Assembly: GCF_018614035.1 (NCBI RefSeq)
Contig: NZ_JAGGPA010000005.1
Coordinates: 124,001-188,000 of the forward strand
Source of the DNA: Streptomyces sp. ISL-96
Lineage (GTDB): Bacteria > Actinomycetota > Actinomycetes > Streptomycetales > Streptomycetaceae
Reading direction: 5' to 3'
Length of the DNA: 64,000 nucleotides
This document shows positions 1-8,169 of this stretch, one piece after another. The stretch's first letter is position 1, and every line of letters starts with the position of its first letter. The notes under the pieces were generated by a model. It saw nothing but the letters and a program-made list of their open reading frames with translations, searched no databases and had not been told where the DNA came from. Both the position numbers and the translations under genes were made by a program.

Positions 1-400
1 TGACACCGACGATGACCCACAGCACGCACGCGCCGCCCGCCAGGGACAGCGTCACGGGAAGCCGCTCGGTGAGTACGGGCCAGATCTCCTGCTCCGTACG
101 GAAGGAGTAGCCGAAGCACGGGGCGTCGCAGTGGAACGACGAGCCGCCACCGGTGTAGTCGCGGCCCACGAACAGACCGCTGACGAAGTTCCAGAACTGC
201 ACCAGGATGGGATCGCCGAGGCCCAGCTTCTCCCGGACACCTTCGATCGCGCCTGGGTCGGCCTGCTTGCCGATGAACATCGCGGCGGGGTCGCTGCCGG
301 TCAGTTTCGGGATGACGTAGAAGATGCCGAAGGTCACGAGCGTGACCACGAGCAGCATCACGACGACGGCGGTCAGCCGCCTGATGAGGTATGCGAGCAC
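1..400 (-). CDS. Peptide ABC transporter permease, DppB type (3' end beyond window)
   Basis: Only the first 133 codons are present; the gene runs off the left edge. The translation begins VLAYLIRRLTAVVVMLLVVT, a cytoplasmic LIRRL start followed by one long hydrophobic segment and a VIPKLTGSDPA periplasmic stretch, as in the DppB/OppB half of binding-protein-dependent peptide permeases. A second membrane segment begins at the edge (LSLAGGACVLWVIVGV). The GTG at 398-400 is the only reasonable start. The gene follows the solute-binding protein on the same strand, and the DppC-type permease lies further upstream, so the operon order is permease, binding protein, permease. The ATP-binding subunits are expected to the left of the window. 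The family assignment is firm; the actual substrate (di- or oligopeptide) cannot be read from the sequence. Confidence 0.85.
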   Translation of the reverse strand, partial: MLAYLIRRLTAVVVMLLVVTLVTFGIFYVIPKLTGSDPAAMFIGKQADPGAIEGVREKLGLGDPILVQFWNFVSGLFVGRDYTGGGSSFHCDAPCFGYSFRTEQEIWPVLTERLPVTLSLAGGACVLWVIVGV

Positions 401-413
401 TACGGTCGGCCCG

Positions 414-455
414 GCGGCGGCCCGGGAATCCGGTGAGGGATTCCCGGGCCGCCGC
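414..455 (-). terminator. 18-bp hairpin between binding-protein and permease genes
   Basis: A perfect 18-bp inverted repeat (left arm 414-431, right arm 438-455) with a 6-nt loop lies between the end of the solute-binding protein gene at 517 and the permease start at 400. There is no T-tract. In such operons an intergenic hairpin commonly protects or partly terminates the upstream message so that the binding protein exceeds the permease; that role is inferred here. Confidence 0.7.
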
Positions 456-516
456 ACGCGGCCATCACCTGCCCTTCGGGCTTAGCGGCGGGTGTGCCGG
501 CGGAGCGAACGGACGG

Positions 517-2292
517 TCACTTGACGCCGAGGGAGGCGTAGTCGTAGCGGCCGTTGTAGGAGTCGGCCGTGTAGACGTTGGTCAGCCGCGAGCTGCGCCA
601 GATCACGTTCTTCTCGAAGGTGAAGGGCAGGTAGACCGCGTGCTCGGAGACCTTCTCGTTGATCTGCTTGTAGAACTCGGCGGCCTTGTCGGGGTCCGTC
701 TCAAGCATCGCCTTGTCGAACAGGCCGTCGATCGACTTGTCCTTCAGCATCGAGAAGTTGTTGTTGCCGCTGTCGAGGATGAAACGGCTGTCGACCAGCG
801 GCTGCGAGAAGCCCTGACCGGTCGGGAAGTCGGCACCCCAGCCCATGATGATGATGCCGTAGTTCTTCTTCTCGACGTTCTTGGGAGCGCCGATGATGCC
901 GGAGGTCTGCGCACCGTCGTACTGGTCGATCTGCGCCTCGACGCCGATCTTGCCCAGCGACTCCTGCAGCGACTCGGCGGTGGCGATCTCCTGCGGCTTG
1001 TTGTTGCGGACCGCGATGGTGGTCTTGAAGCCGTTCGGCTTGCCGCAGGCCTTGAGCTCTTCCTTGGCCTTGGCGACGTTGCCCTTGGTGTCCTTCAGGA
1101 CGTTGTACGGGTCGTACTTCGGGTCGGAGCCCTTGATGCTCGGCGGCAGCATGTTGGTGGCGATGTCGCCGCCCGCCATCGGGCCGCCGCGCGCGGTCTG
1201 CAGCGACTTGTGGTCGGCGCCGTAGATGAGCGCCTTGCGGCAGTGGACGTTGTCGAGCGGCTTGACCGTCTGCGGGAACACGGCGTACCGGATGAAGCCG
1301 GTCTGCGGGTTGTCGACGTTGGCCTTGTGGTCGCGCAGCGCCTTGGTGCGGCCGGCCGGGCTGATGCCGGTGGCGTTGATGTCGACGTCGTAGTCGCCCT
1401 CGATGAGGCGGTTGTCCATGTCGTCGGCGTTGGTGATGAGCTTGAGCGAGACCTTGTCCGGCAGCGCCTTGCGGACGGTGTCGGTCTCCTTCTTCCAGTT
1501 GGGGTTGCGGCTCAGCTCCATGCCCTTGTTGGGGGTGTAGGAGTCGATCTTGTACGGGCCGTTGGAGAAGGGCTTCAGGCCGTACTTCTCGACCGTGTCC
1601 TTGTCCTGGCGGACCGGCGTGGCCGCCGGCATGGCCAGCATCTGGAGGAAGTCACCGTTGGGCTTCGGCAGCTTGAAGACGATGGTCTTGTCGTCGGGCG
1701 TCTCGATGGCCTTCAGGCCCAGCTTGTCGGCCGACTTGTCCTTGTACGGGCCCTTGTACTCCTTCTTCGGGTCCAGGACCTGCTGAAGGTAGATGGGACC
1801 GCCGGAGATCTTGTCCTGGGCCCAGATGCGCTCGATGCCGTACTTGATGTCCTTGGAGGTGACGGGCTTGCCGTCCTCCCAGTTGACGCCGTCCTTCAGC
1901 TTGAAGGTGTACGTCTTCTTGTCCGCGGAGACCTGGCCCGTGTCGGTCGCCATGTCGGGGACGAGCTCGGTGGACTCCAGGCCCGCGGCCGGCTTGAAGG
2001 TGATCAGCTGGCGCGTGTAGTAGCGGGCGAAGTCCCACATGAAGCCGTAGTAACCGCGCTGCGGGTCCCACGAGTCGGAGTCCTGCGTACCGATGAACTT
2101 GAGCGTGCCACCCTTCTTGTCCGAAGGGTTCGCGATCTTGCCGACGGCGGCGTTGAAGCCGGGGGCCTTGCCCTTGCCGTCGGCTCCGTCGTCCTTGCCT
2201 CCGCCACCGCAGGCCGCGGTTCCGACGAGCGCGGCGACAACGAGCGCCGCGCTTGCGGCGAGCCGTCGCCTGGAAGAACTGTTGGCTGTCAC
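517..2292 (-). CDS. Family 5 peptide-binding lipoprotein of an ABC transporter
   Basis: Extracellular solute-binding protein of the DppA/OppA class, 591 aa, that would capture peptides and deliver them to the two flanking permeases. The start is the GTG at 2290-2292, with GGAGG nine bases upstream; longer in-frame starts lack a ribosome site. The N-terminus has SSRRR, a hydrophobic stretch and a lipobox ending TAAC, followed by a Gly/Asp/Lys-rich linker, so it should be a lipid-anchored surface protein. The body has the family 5 pattern: GTLKFIGTQD near the start of the mature part, KDGVNWEDGKPVTSKD (the family signature), and PFSNGPYKIDSY. The length is normal for the family. The neighbours are DppC-type (upstream) and DppB-type (downstream) permeases on the same strand. 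The ligand is not identifiable. Confidence 0.9.
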   Translation of the reverse strand: MTANSSSRRRLAASAALVVAALVGTAACGGGGKDDGADGKGKAPGFNAAVGKIANPSDKKGGTLKFIGTQDSDSWDPQRGYYGFMWDFARYYTRQLITFKPAAGLESTELVPDMATDTGQVSADKKTYTFKLKDGVNWEDGKPVTSKDIKYGIERIWAQDKISGGPIYLQQVLDPKKEYKGPYKDKSADKLGLKAIETPDDKTIVFKLPKPNGDFLQMLAMPAATPVRQDKDTVEKYGLKPFSNGPYKIDSYTPNKGMELSRNPNWKKETDTVRKALPDKVSLKLITNADDMDNRLIEGDYDVDINATGISPAGRTKALRDHKANVDNPQTGFIRYAVFPQTVKPLDNVHCRKALIYGADHKSLQTARGGPMAGGDIATNMLPPSIKGSDPKYDPYNVLKDTKGNVAKAKEELKACGKPNGFKTTIAVRNNKPQEIATAESLQESLGKIGVEAQIDQYDGAQTSGIIGAPKNVEKKNYGIIIMGWGADFPTGQGFSQPLVDSRFILDSGNNNFSMLKDKSIDGLFDKAMLETDPDKAAEFYKQINEKVSEHAVYLPFTFEKNVIWRSSRLTNVYTADSYNGRYDYASLGVK

Positions 2293-2408
2293 GATCAGCA
2301 ACCTCCGTGAGAGTGCCGGTCCTTTGCGGGACCGACGGTTTGGGTGGCCTCCTGACACATCGGCAGGGGCGGCGCGGTGGAACGTGTGCGGTGGTACGGG
2401 ACGTACGG

Positions 2409-3407
2409 TCAGCGGGAGCCCTTCGGGTCCAGCGCGTCACGCACGCCGTCGCCGAAGAGGTTGAAGGCCAGGACCGTGATGAAGATGGCCACGCCGGGCG
2501 CGATCATGAACATCGGATCCGCCTCGTAGTACTCCTTGGCCTTGGAGAGCATCTGCCCCCAGGAGGCGGTGGGCGGCTTGACTCCGGCGCCCAGGAAGCT
2601 GAGCGCGGCCTCGCTGAGGACGTTGGTCGGGATCATCAGCGTCGTGTAGACGGTGATCGGCGCCACCAGGTTGGGCAGCAGCTCCTTGAAGAGGATGTAC
2701 GCGCGGCCCGCGCCGAGGCTGCGTGCCGCCTCGACGTACTCGCGCTCCCTGAGGGAGAGCGTCTGGCCGCGGACGATCCGGCCCACGTAGGGCCATCCGA
2801 AGAAGCCGATGACGACGATCAGCGCGCCGATGCGCACCCCTGAACCGCTGAACCCCCAGAGAGAGTTGGGCAGTACCGAGACCAGCGCGATGATGAACAG
2901 GAGCTGCGGGAAGGCCAGCAGTACGTCCATCACCCGGCTGATCGCCGCGTCGACCCATCCGCCGAAGTAACCGGCGATGATCCCGAAGACCGTGCCGAGC
3001 ACGACGGCGAAGACGGCCGCGAGGAAGGCGACCAGAAGCGAGATCCGGGCGCCGTACACGAGGCGGCTGAACACGTCGCGGCCGTTGACCGGTTCGACTC
3101 CCAGCAGGAAGTCGGAGCTCATGCCGCCCCAGCTGCCGATCGGCGTACCGAACAGCGGGTCGATCTTGTCCTCGTGGAAGTCGTTCGGCGGATGGCCGAG
3201 CGCGCCGACGATCAAGGGCGCGAACACCGCGACCAGGATCAGGAACAACACGACGACGCCGCCGGCCAGCGCCACCTTGTCGCGCTTCAGACGCACCCAA
3301 GCGATCTTCCAGGGCGAGCGGCCTTCGATGGCTTTCGCCGGAACATCGGCCGCGACGTCAACGGCCGCGGTCTCTGCCGCGCTCGTGTCGTGCAGTGGTG
3401 CCGTCAT
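2409..3407 (-). CDS. Peptide ABC transporter permease, DppC type
   Basis: Integral membrane subunit of the same peptide importer, 332 aa. A hydrophilic N-terminus is followed by the WVRLKRDKVALAGG motif and a first membrane helix, the usual DppC/OppC N-terminal arrangement. A large periplasmic loop (about residues 75-115) and a five-helix BPD_transp core come next. The EAA loop that contacts the ATPase is visible as EYVEAARSLGAGRAYILFKE. The ATG at 3405-3407 has a GAGGGG element about 11 bases upstream. It is the first gene of the visible operon, so the promoter should lie in the spacer to its right. Confidence 0.88.
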   Translation of the reverse strand: MTAPLHDTSAAETAAVDVAADVPAKAIEGRSPWKIAWVRLKRDKVALAGGVVVLFLILVAVFAPLIVGALGHPPNDFHEDKIDPLFGTPIGSWGGMSSDFLLGVEPVNGRDVFSRLVYGARISLLVAFLAAVFAVVLGTVFGIIAGYFGGWVDAAISRVMDVLLAFPQLLFIIALVSVLPNSLWGFSGSGVRIGALIVVIGFFGWPYVGRIVRGQTLSLREREYVEAARSLGAGRAYILFKELLPNLVAPITVYTTLMIPTNVLSEAALSFLGAGVKPPTASWGQMLSKAKEYYEADPMFMIAPGVAIFITVLAFNLFGDGVRDALDPKGSR

Positions 3408-3777
3408 CGTGGTGGGGACCCCTCTCGGCTCGGCCGACGGGTAGTCGGCCCGCGCCTGCCGCTGTAGCGGCTTGTTCGCATCGCAGGTGCAAGTGGTGCA
3501 GAAGGTGCTAGGACAAACGCAGTTGCTTACGGGGAAAGCGGGTCGTACACAGGACCGACGTTCCTTGTTGCGGGAGTCTTCAATGAGCGCGCGATCACCC
3601 GCCAGCCCTGGCGGGCAATGGATGCGTAACCGTGATGTGGCCTGTGGCCTTCCGTTATCCGGACGCCGTGATCGGCTCAGCGGATCAGAAGCGGCCTATT
3701 GCGTCAGACCGGACATGCCGCCCAACGGTCGTTATAGACCGCAGAATTGGGCTATTGATCCCTGCCGAGGAGGTGCC
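3408..3777. other. Intergenic spacer, promoter region of the peptide transporter operon
   Basis: 370 bp between the permease start and the stop of the neighbouring SseB-family gene. I see no credible coding sequence, strong terminator hairpin or palindromic operator. It must contain the transporter promoter on the minus strand, but no -35/-10 pair stands out. Confidence 0.4.
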
Positions 3778-4581
3778 TCAGTACGCGCGCGGCGCCGGGT
3801 AGCCGTAGCCGCCCTGGGCGGCGGAGGAGGGGGCGGCGGGCGCCGCATGCGCGTCGCGGTCGTAGAACGGGCGGGCGTTGGCGCGCAGCCACATGGAGAC
3901 CGGGTCGTACTCGTCGGACATCGCGACGGTGGACACGGGCAGCCCGTCGGGGACCACACCGATCGACTGCTGCATCATCGCGCGCACCGCGTCGACGGAC
4001 TGCTGGCTCGTGTCGTAGAGGTCGAGCCCGATGGCCAGATACGGCGCCCCGAGCGCCGGCTGCACCCAGGCACGGCGCAGCGCGCGGACCGCGGGCGTAC
4101 GGTGGGCGTTCTGCGTGAGCAGGGCGTAGAACTGGGGGATCTCGATGGCGGGTTCGGACAGCCGCAGCGGCCCGGCGGGCATCCGGTCGAGTCCGGTCGC
4201 GATACGCCGCAGATCGAGCCAGGGGATGCCGACGCCGCCGCCCGGAGCGTGCGGATTCAGCCAGATTCCCCAACGGTCGGGAAAGAGCGCGCGCGCCAGG
4301 TCCCGCCCCGTGACCACTTCGTACGCCCGGCTCCAGCCGCTCGCGGCGAGCTCCTGGGCGGAGGTGACGCACGGGGCGTAACCGAGGCCGTCGACCTCCA
4401 TGTTCCCGTACTGGGCGTCGGGGGAGCCCGCCTGGCCGTGCCAGAGCAGCATCCAGACCTTGCCGTCCGCCGGGTCGGCGAGGGCACGCAGCAGCGCCTC
4501 GTACGCGTCGTACCGCCCGGGCGTCACCTGGCGCAGCATGTGCTCGACCTGCCCGGCCGCCGCAGTGCCTGACGCGCTCAC
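3778..4581 (-). CDS. SseB-family protein
   Basis: About 267 aa. Two related SseB-like modules are visible, the first around VWMLLWHGQAG...VTSAQELAASGW and the second a C-terminal SseB_C-like region (QFYALLTQNAHRTPAVRALRRAWVQP). SseB was named for enhanced serine sensitivity when overproduced in E. coli; its biochemical role is unknown. The start chosen is the GTG at 4579-4581, where GAGGGG lies upstream; a GTG at 4606-4608 would add nine residues but has no ribosome site. The protein ends in a low-complexity Ala/Pro/Gly/Tyr tail. A second SseB-family gene lies just upstream on the same strand, and the serine/glycine genes lie a few kilobases away, so the name and the neighbourhood agree. Confidence 0.7.
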   Translation of the reverse strand: MSASGTAAAGQVEHMLRQVTPGRYDAYEALLRALADPADGKVWMLLWHGQAGSPDAQYGNMEVDGLGYAPCVTSAQELAASGWSRAYEVVTGRDLARALFPDRWGIWLNPHAPGGGVGIPWLDLRRIATGLDRMPAGPLRLSEPAIEIPQFYALLTQNAHRTPAVRALRRAWVQPALGAPYLAIGLDLYDTSQQSVDAVRAMMQQSIGVVPDGLPVSTVAMSDEYDPVSMWLRANARPFYDRDAHAAPAAPSSAAQGGYGYPAPRAY

Positions 4582-4652
4582 CCTGGGTCCCGCCCCTCTT
4601 TGATCCACCGTGTCGCTTCAGCTTAAGGGGCAGCACTGACACAGAGCACGAG

Positions 4653-5432
4653 TCAGGCGGCGCGGGTGTAGAAGGGCCGCACCTTCTCCAGCATCCAGCC
4701 GGCGACGGGGTCCTGGGCCGCCACGTCCAGCAGGACCAGGTTGACCTGCCAGGGCACCTGGACACGGCCGAGCGCCCGGCCGAGGGCGTCCATCGGGGCG
4801 CTGCCGTCCGCGCCCTCCCAGGAGGACAGCTGTACGCCGACGAACAGCGTCGGGGACTCGCCCTCGATGCTCGCGAGCGCCCGACGGGCGGTCAGTACGA
4901 CGCCGCTCTCCTGGAACTCCCCGGCGGCGGCGGAGAGGAAATCAACCGGCTCCTCCTGCCAGTCCGGCTCGAAGAGCCGCACCCTGCCCCCACTGGCCGG
5001 CCCGTCCAGCGGCGTACGCCCGGCCCGGCACAGCTCGGCGACGGCGGGCGGCGGCAGCGGCACGCCGACCGCGCCGTCCGGGTTCACCGCGATGCCGAGC
5101 TGCGGCGGCAGGCCGCGGGCGAACTCGCGGGCGGGCGCCACGGCGAAGGACATGTGCGGCCCGGCGCACCGGCGCAGCTGCTCCTCGGAGCTGAACACGG
5201 GGACGTACGCCTCGCCGTGGATCTCCACGGTGGGCAGGTCGAGGTTCGGCGCGTCGGGCCCGCCGCCGGCCGGCAGCGGCACCCACACCTGGCTGCGGCC
5301 GAGCACCTCGATGATGCGGCCGCCGGCGCCGGGGTGGCCCAGCGAGGCACCGAGCACCTCTTCGAGCTCGTTACCGGGCCAGCCGTTGCCGCCGTGCGGG
5401 TGGGCGGATACGGGGAAGTCGGGGTAGTCCAC
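4653..5432 (-). CDS. SseB-family protein (second of tandem pair)
   Basis: 259 aa, soluble, no signal peptide. Landmarks are an N-terminal SseB-like domain (VPVFSSEEQLRRCAG, then a LPPQLGIAVNPDGAVGVPL strand-turn-strand) and a C-terminal SseB_C-like part (FLSAAAGEFQESGVVLTARRALA). It is related to the downstream 267-aa protein, with which it forms a same-strand pair separated by about 70 bp. The function of the family is unknown; the link to serine metabolism comes from the E. coli phenotype name and from the nearby gcvT-gcvH-glyA-sdaA block. The ATG at 5430-5432 is the natural start. Confidence 0.72.
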   Translation of the reverse strand: MDYPDFPVSAHPHGGNGWPGNELEEVLGASLGHPGAGGRIIEVLGRSQVWVPLPAGGGPDAPNLDLPTVEIHGEAYVPVFSSEEQLRRCAGPHMSFAVAPAREFARGLPPQLGIAVNPDGAVGVPLPPPAVAELCRAGRTPLDGPASGGRVRLFEPDWQEEPVDFLSAAAGEFQESGVVLTARRALASIEGESPTLFVGVQLSSWEGADGSAPMDALGRALGRVQVPWQVNLVLLDVAAQDPVAGWMLEKVRPFYTRAA

Positions 5433-5454
5433 GGGACGACTTTAACGCGGGCGC

Positions 5455-5525
5455 GGGGGTGCCCCGCGGGGCCGTTCCCCGAACTGGGGCTCCGCCCCGG
5501 AGCCCACTCCTCAAACGCCGGAGGG
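5455..5525. repeat. Dispersed 3'-end repeat, copy A
   Basis: GC-rich palindromic segment containing GGGGCTCCGCCCC and CTCCTCAAACGCCGGAGGGG. Related copies lie at 43250-43405 and 54358-54426. Here the element overlaps the 3' end of the ATPase gene, supplying its last few codons and stop (TGA, complement at 5511-5513). The motif recurs downstream of genes in many Streptomyces; a terminator or mRNA-end role is likely. Confidence 0.6.
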
Positions 5526-6218
5526 GCCGGACGGTGCGGCCGTCGGCCCGGGGAAATCGATCACAGCCAGCGCCCCCGCCGCATCCCGGTCCAGCAGCAC
5601 CGCCGACGCACACCCCACCGGCACCCGTCCCGCCTCCGCATCCCGCACCAGCCGCCCCACCGCCCGCCGGTGCCGGGCGAACGCGTACCCCGAGACCCCA
5701 CGGCCCCGCTCCTCCTGGCCGGCCCGCGCCACATCCGCCGTGACGTCCAGCAGCACCAGATGCAGCGCGACCCCCCGGCGCCGGGCGTCGCGCGCCAGCC
5801 AGCGCCGCACCCAGGCCTGCGTACCGCAGTCGTGGACGACGACGCTCTCGCCCGAGCGCAGCGCGCGCCGCAAGCCGGCATAGTGCGCCGCCCGCACCAG
5901 CGGCCGGTACAGGGCGTACGGCAGCAGACGCGGCATCCGCGCCTCCCAGCGCTCGCGCACGTCCTGCGAGTCGATACGGTGCGTCGCGCCCGCCGTGGCC
6001 GTACGCCGGATCAGGGTGCTCTTGCCACTGCCGGGCAGACCGGAGACGACCACTGTGTCGCCGGCCCCGAACGCCAGCGACCCCGGGCTGCGCCCCGCGC
6101 GCTCGCGCAGATCACGCACCGTGGGCACGGGCCACCGCGCGGCCTGCCGCACCGGCACGCCGTGCTGTGCGGGCACCGCGCCCGTCGTCGCGTACGCACC
6201 GGACTGCTGCAACGTCAT
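5511..6218 (-). CDS. P-loop AAA-type ATPase/kinase-like protein
   Basis: 235 aa. A Walker A motif GLPGSGKST follows a DTVVVS strand at about residues 57-66, and an internal VVHDCGTQAW strand and LVLLDVTADVA strand follow, the pattern of small zeta-toxin/shikimate-kinase-like P-loop proteins. No transmembrane segment or signal is present. The start is the ATG at 6216-6218, preceded by GGGGGAAG. The gene is divergent from the glycine riboswitch and gcvT. The C-terminus (GPSGV) is encoded by a dispersed 3'-end repeat. The substrate is unknown; a nucleotide- or small-molecule-kinase role is only a guess from the fold. Confidence 0.75.
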   Translation of the reverse strand: MTLQQSGAYATTGAVPAQHGVPVRQAARWPVPTVRDLRERAGRSPGSLAFGAGDTVVVSGLPGSGKSTLIRRTATAGATHRIDSQDVRERWEARMPRLLPYALYRPLVRAAHYAGLRRALRSGESVVVHDCGTQAWVRRWLARDARRRGVALHLVLLDVTADVARAGQEERGRGVSGYAFARHRRAVGRLVRDAEAGRVPVGCASAVLLDRDAAGALAVIDFPGPTAAPSGPSGV

Positions 6219-6356
6219 CGTCTTCTTCCCCCTGTCGGGTGTCCCCCACCCTTCCCCCCACCCTTGCCCACGAAGTGTAAAGAAAAGGTAATGCGCCACA
6301 AGTCCATTTCCGTGCAATGATGTGCCCGCCAACTGCATACCGGCCGCTTGAATCCG

Positions 6357-6555
6357 CGCGGGAGAGTCCGAAGCACTGTGTGCCCAGGACGCCGAAGGAG
6401 CAAGTTCCTCCCTTGAATCTCTCAGGCCCCGTACCGCGCGGGCGAGGCAGATCTGAAAAGCGGGCCGCTTCGTCGCGGCTCCACCCAAGGTGCAAGCCGA
6501 GACAGCCAACAGCAAGTCTCTCGGTGAACCTCTCAGGTTCCGATGACAGATGGGG
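6357..6555 (+). promoter_or_regulatory. Tandem glycine riboswitch
   Basis: Two consecutive glycine aptamers precede gcvT. Aptamer 1 (about 6357-6460) has GGAGAGTC, the core CGCCGAAGGAGCAA, CTCTCAGGC and GGGCGAGGCAGATCTG. Aptamer 2 (about 6461-6555) has the matching CCACCCAAGGTGCAAGCC, ACCTCTCAGGTTCCGATGACAGA and TGGGG. The short linker and the order match the cooperative tandem class, which turns on glycine-cleavage genes when glycine is plentiful. The gcvT ATG follows about 40 bp later. Some spacer to the divergent ATPase (6219-6356) remains and should hold both promoters. Confidence 0.93.
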
Positions 6556-6594
6556 AGGATTGTCCTCGCCTGTCATGCCCTGGGAGCCCCGCAC

Positions 6595-7710
6595 ATGAGC
6601 AATGTCCCCCGTCACACCGCCCTCGACGCACTGCATCGTTCGCTGGGCGCCACCATGACCGACTTCGCGGGCTGGGACATGCCGCTGCGGTACGCCAGCG
6701 AGCGTGACGAGCACAACGCCGTACGTACCCGCGCCGGCCTCTTCGACCTCTCCCACATGGGCGAGATCACTGTCACCGGCCCCCAGGCCGTGGACGCCCT
6801 CAACTACGCGCTCGTCGGCAACATCGGCACCATCGGCCTCGGCCGCGCCCGCTACACCATGATCTGCCAGGAAGACGGCGGCATCGTCGACGACCTGATC
6901 GTCTACCGCCTGGGCGAGACCGAATACATGGTTGTGGCCAACGCCGGCAACGCCCAGATCGTCCTCGACGCGATCACCGAGCGCGCCGCCGCCTTCGACG
7001 CCGTCGTACGGGACGACCGTGACGCGTACGCCCTGATCGCCGTCCAGGGCCCCGAGTCCCCCGGCATCCTGAAGTCCGTCACCGACGCCGACCTGGACGG
7101 GCTGAAGTACTACGCCGGCCTCCCCGGCACCGTCGCCGGCGTCCCCGCGCTCATCGCCCGTACCGGCTACACCGGCGAGGACGGCTTCGAGCTGTTCGTC
7201 GCCCCCGCCGACGCCGAGCAGTTGTGGCGGGCGCTCACGGACGCGGGCAAGGACGTCGGCCTCGTCCCCGCCGGCCTCTCCTGCCGCGACACCCTGCGCC
7301 TCGAAGCCGGCATGCCGCTGTACGGGCACGAGCTGACCACCGAGCTGACCCCCTTCGACGCGGGCCTCGGCCGGGTCGTGAAGTTCGAGAAGGAGGGCGA
7401 CTTCGTCGGCCGCACCGCCCTTGAGGCCGCCGCCGAGCGCGCCGAGACCGCGCCCCCGCGCAAGCTGGTCGGCCTGATCGCCGAAGGCCGCCGCGTCCCC
7501 CGCGCCGGTTTCCCGGTGGTCGCCGACGGCAAGGTCATCGGCGAGGTCACCTCCGGCGCCCCCTCCCCGACGCTGGGCAAGCCGATCGCCATGGCATACG
7601 TCGACGCCGCACACGCGGCGCCCGGCACCTCCGGTGTCGGCGTCGACATCCGCGGTACGCATGAGCCGTACGAGGTCGTCGCGCTGCCGTTCTACAAGCG
7701 CCAGAAGTGA
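6595..7710 (+). CDS. gcvT: Glycine cleavage system T protein (aminomethyltransferase)
   Basis: 371 aa, full length. It transfers the methylene carbon from the aminomethyl-lipoyl H protein to tetrahydrofolate, releasing ammonia. Family landmarks are [12 protein letters not shown] near the N-terminus, FDLSHMGEI, the catalytic/folate region [12 protein letters not shown], the [12 protein letters not shown] motif and [13 protein letters not shown], then the C-terminal barrel ending ALPFYKR. The ATG at 6595 has GGGAG eight bases upstream; an in-frame extension to 6550 would run into the riboswitch and is not used. It is first of the gcvT-gcvH-glyA-sdaA row and is under riboswitch control. gcvP is not in the window. 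Confidence 0.96.
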   Translation: MSNVPRHTALDALHRSLGATMTDFAGWDMPLRYASERDEHNAVRTRAGLFDLSHMGEITVTGPQAVDALNYALVGNIGTIGLGRARYTMICQEDGGIVDDLIVYRLGETEYMVVANAGNAQIVLDAITERAAAFDAVVRDDRDAYALIAVQGPESPGILKSVTDADLDGLKYYAGLPGTVAGVPALIARTGYTGEDGFELFVAPADAEQLWRALTDAGKDVGLVPAGLSCRDTLRLEAGMPLYGHELTTELTPFDAGLGRVVKFEKEGDFVGRTALEAAAERAETAPPRKLVGLIAEGRRVPRAGFPVVADGKVIGEVTSGAPSPTLGKPIAMAYVDAAHAAPGTSGVGVDIRGTHEPYEVVALPFYKRQK

Positions 7711-7768
7711 CCCCCCGCACAACCTCCCCGTTCACCAGCACTCCCCCGCGTACAGGAGAATTCAGCTC

Positions 7769-8149
7769 ATGAGCAACCCCCAGCAGCTGCGTTACAGCAA
7801 GGAGCACGAGTGGCTGTCGACCGCCGAGGACGGCGTCGCGACGGTCGGCATCACGGAGTTCGCGGCCAACGCGCTCGGTGACGTCGTCTACGCCCAGCTC
7901 CCGGCGGTCGGCGACACGGTGGCGGCGGGCGAGTCCTGCGGCGAGCTGGAGTCGACGAAGTCGGTCAGCGACCTCTACTCCCCGGTAGACGGTGAGATCG
8001 TCGAGTTCAACCAGGACGTCATCGACGACCCCTCGCTGGTGAACTCCGCCCCCTTCGAGGGCGGCTGGCTCTTCAAGGTGCGCGTCACGGGCGAGCCGGA
8101 CGACCTGCTCTCCGCCGCCGAGTACGACGCCTTCTCCTCCGGCAACTAA
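7769..8149 (+). CDS. gcvH: Glycine cleavage system H protein
   Basis: 126-aa lipoyl carrier that shuttles the aminomethyl group between the P, T and L proteins. The sequence begins with the SKEHEWLS motif. The lipoylated lysine is in [19 protein letters not shown] (around residue 63), and the protein ends in a typical [12 protein letters not shown] region. The ATG at 7769 has AGGAGAA upstream. It lies 58 bp after gcvT and 20 bp before glyA on the same strand, so co-transcription under the glycine riboswitch is likely. Confidence 0.96.
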   Translation: MSNPQQLRYSKEHEWLSTAEDGVATVGITEFAANALGDVVYAQLPAVGDTVAAGESCGELESTKSVSDLYSPVDGEIVEFNQDVIDDPSLVNSAPFEGGWLFKVRVTGEPDDLLSAAEYDAFSSGN

Positions 8150-8169
8150 AACCCTCGAACGGGACCGTG

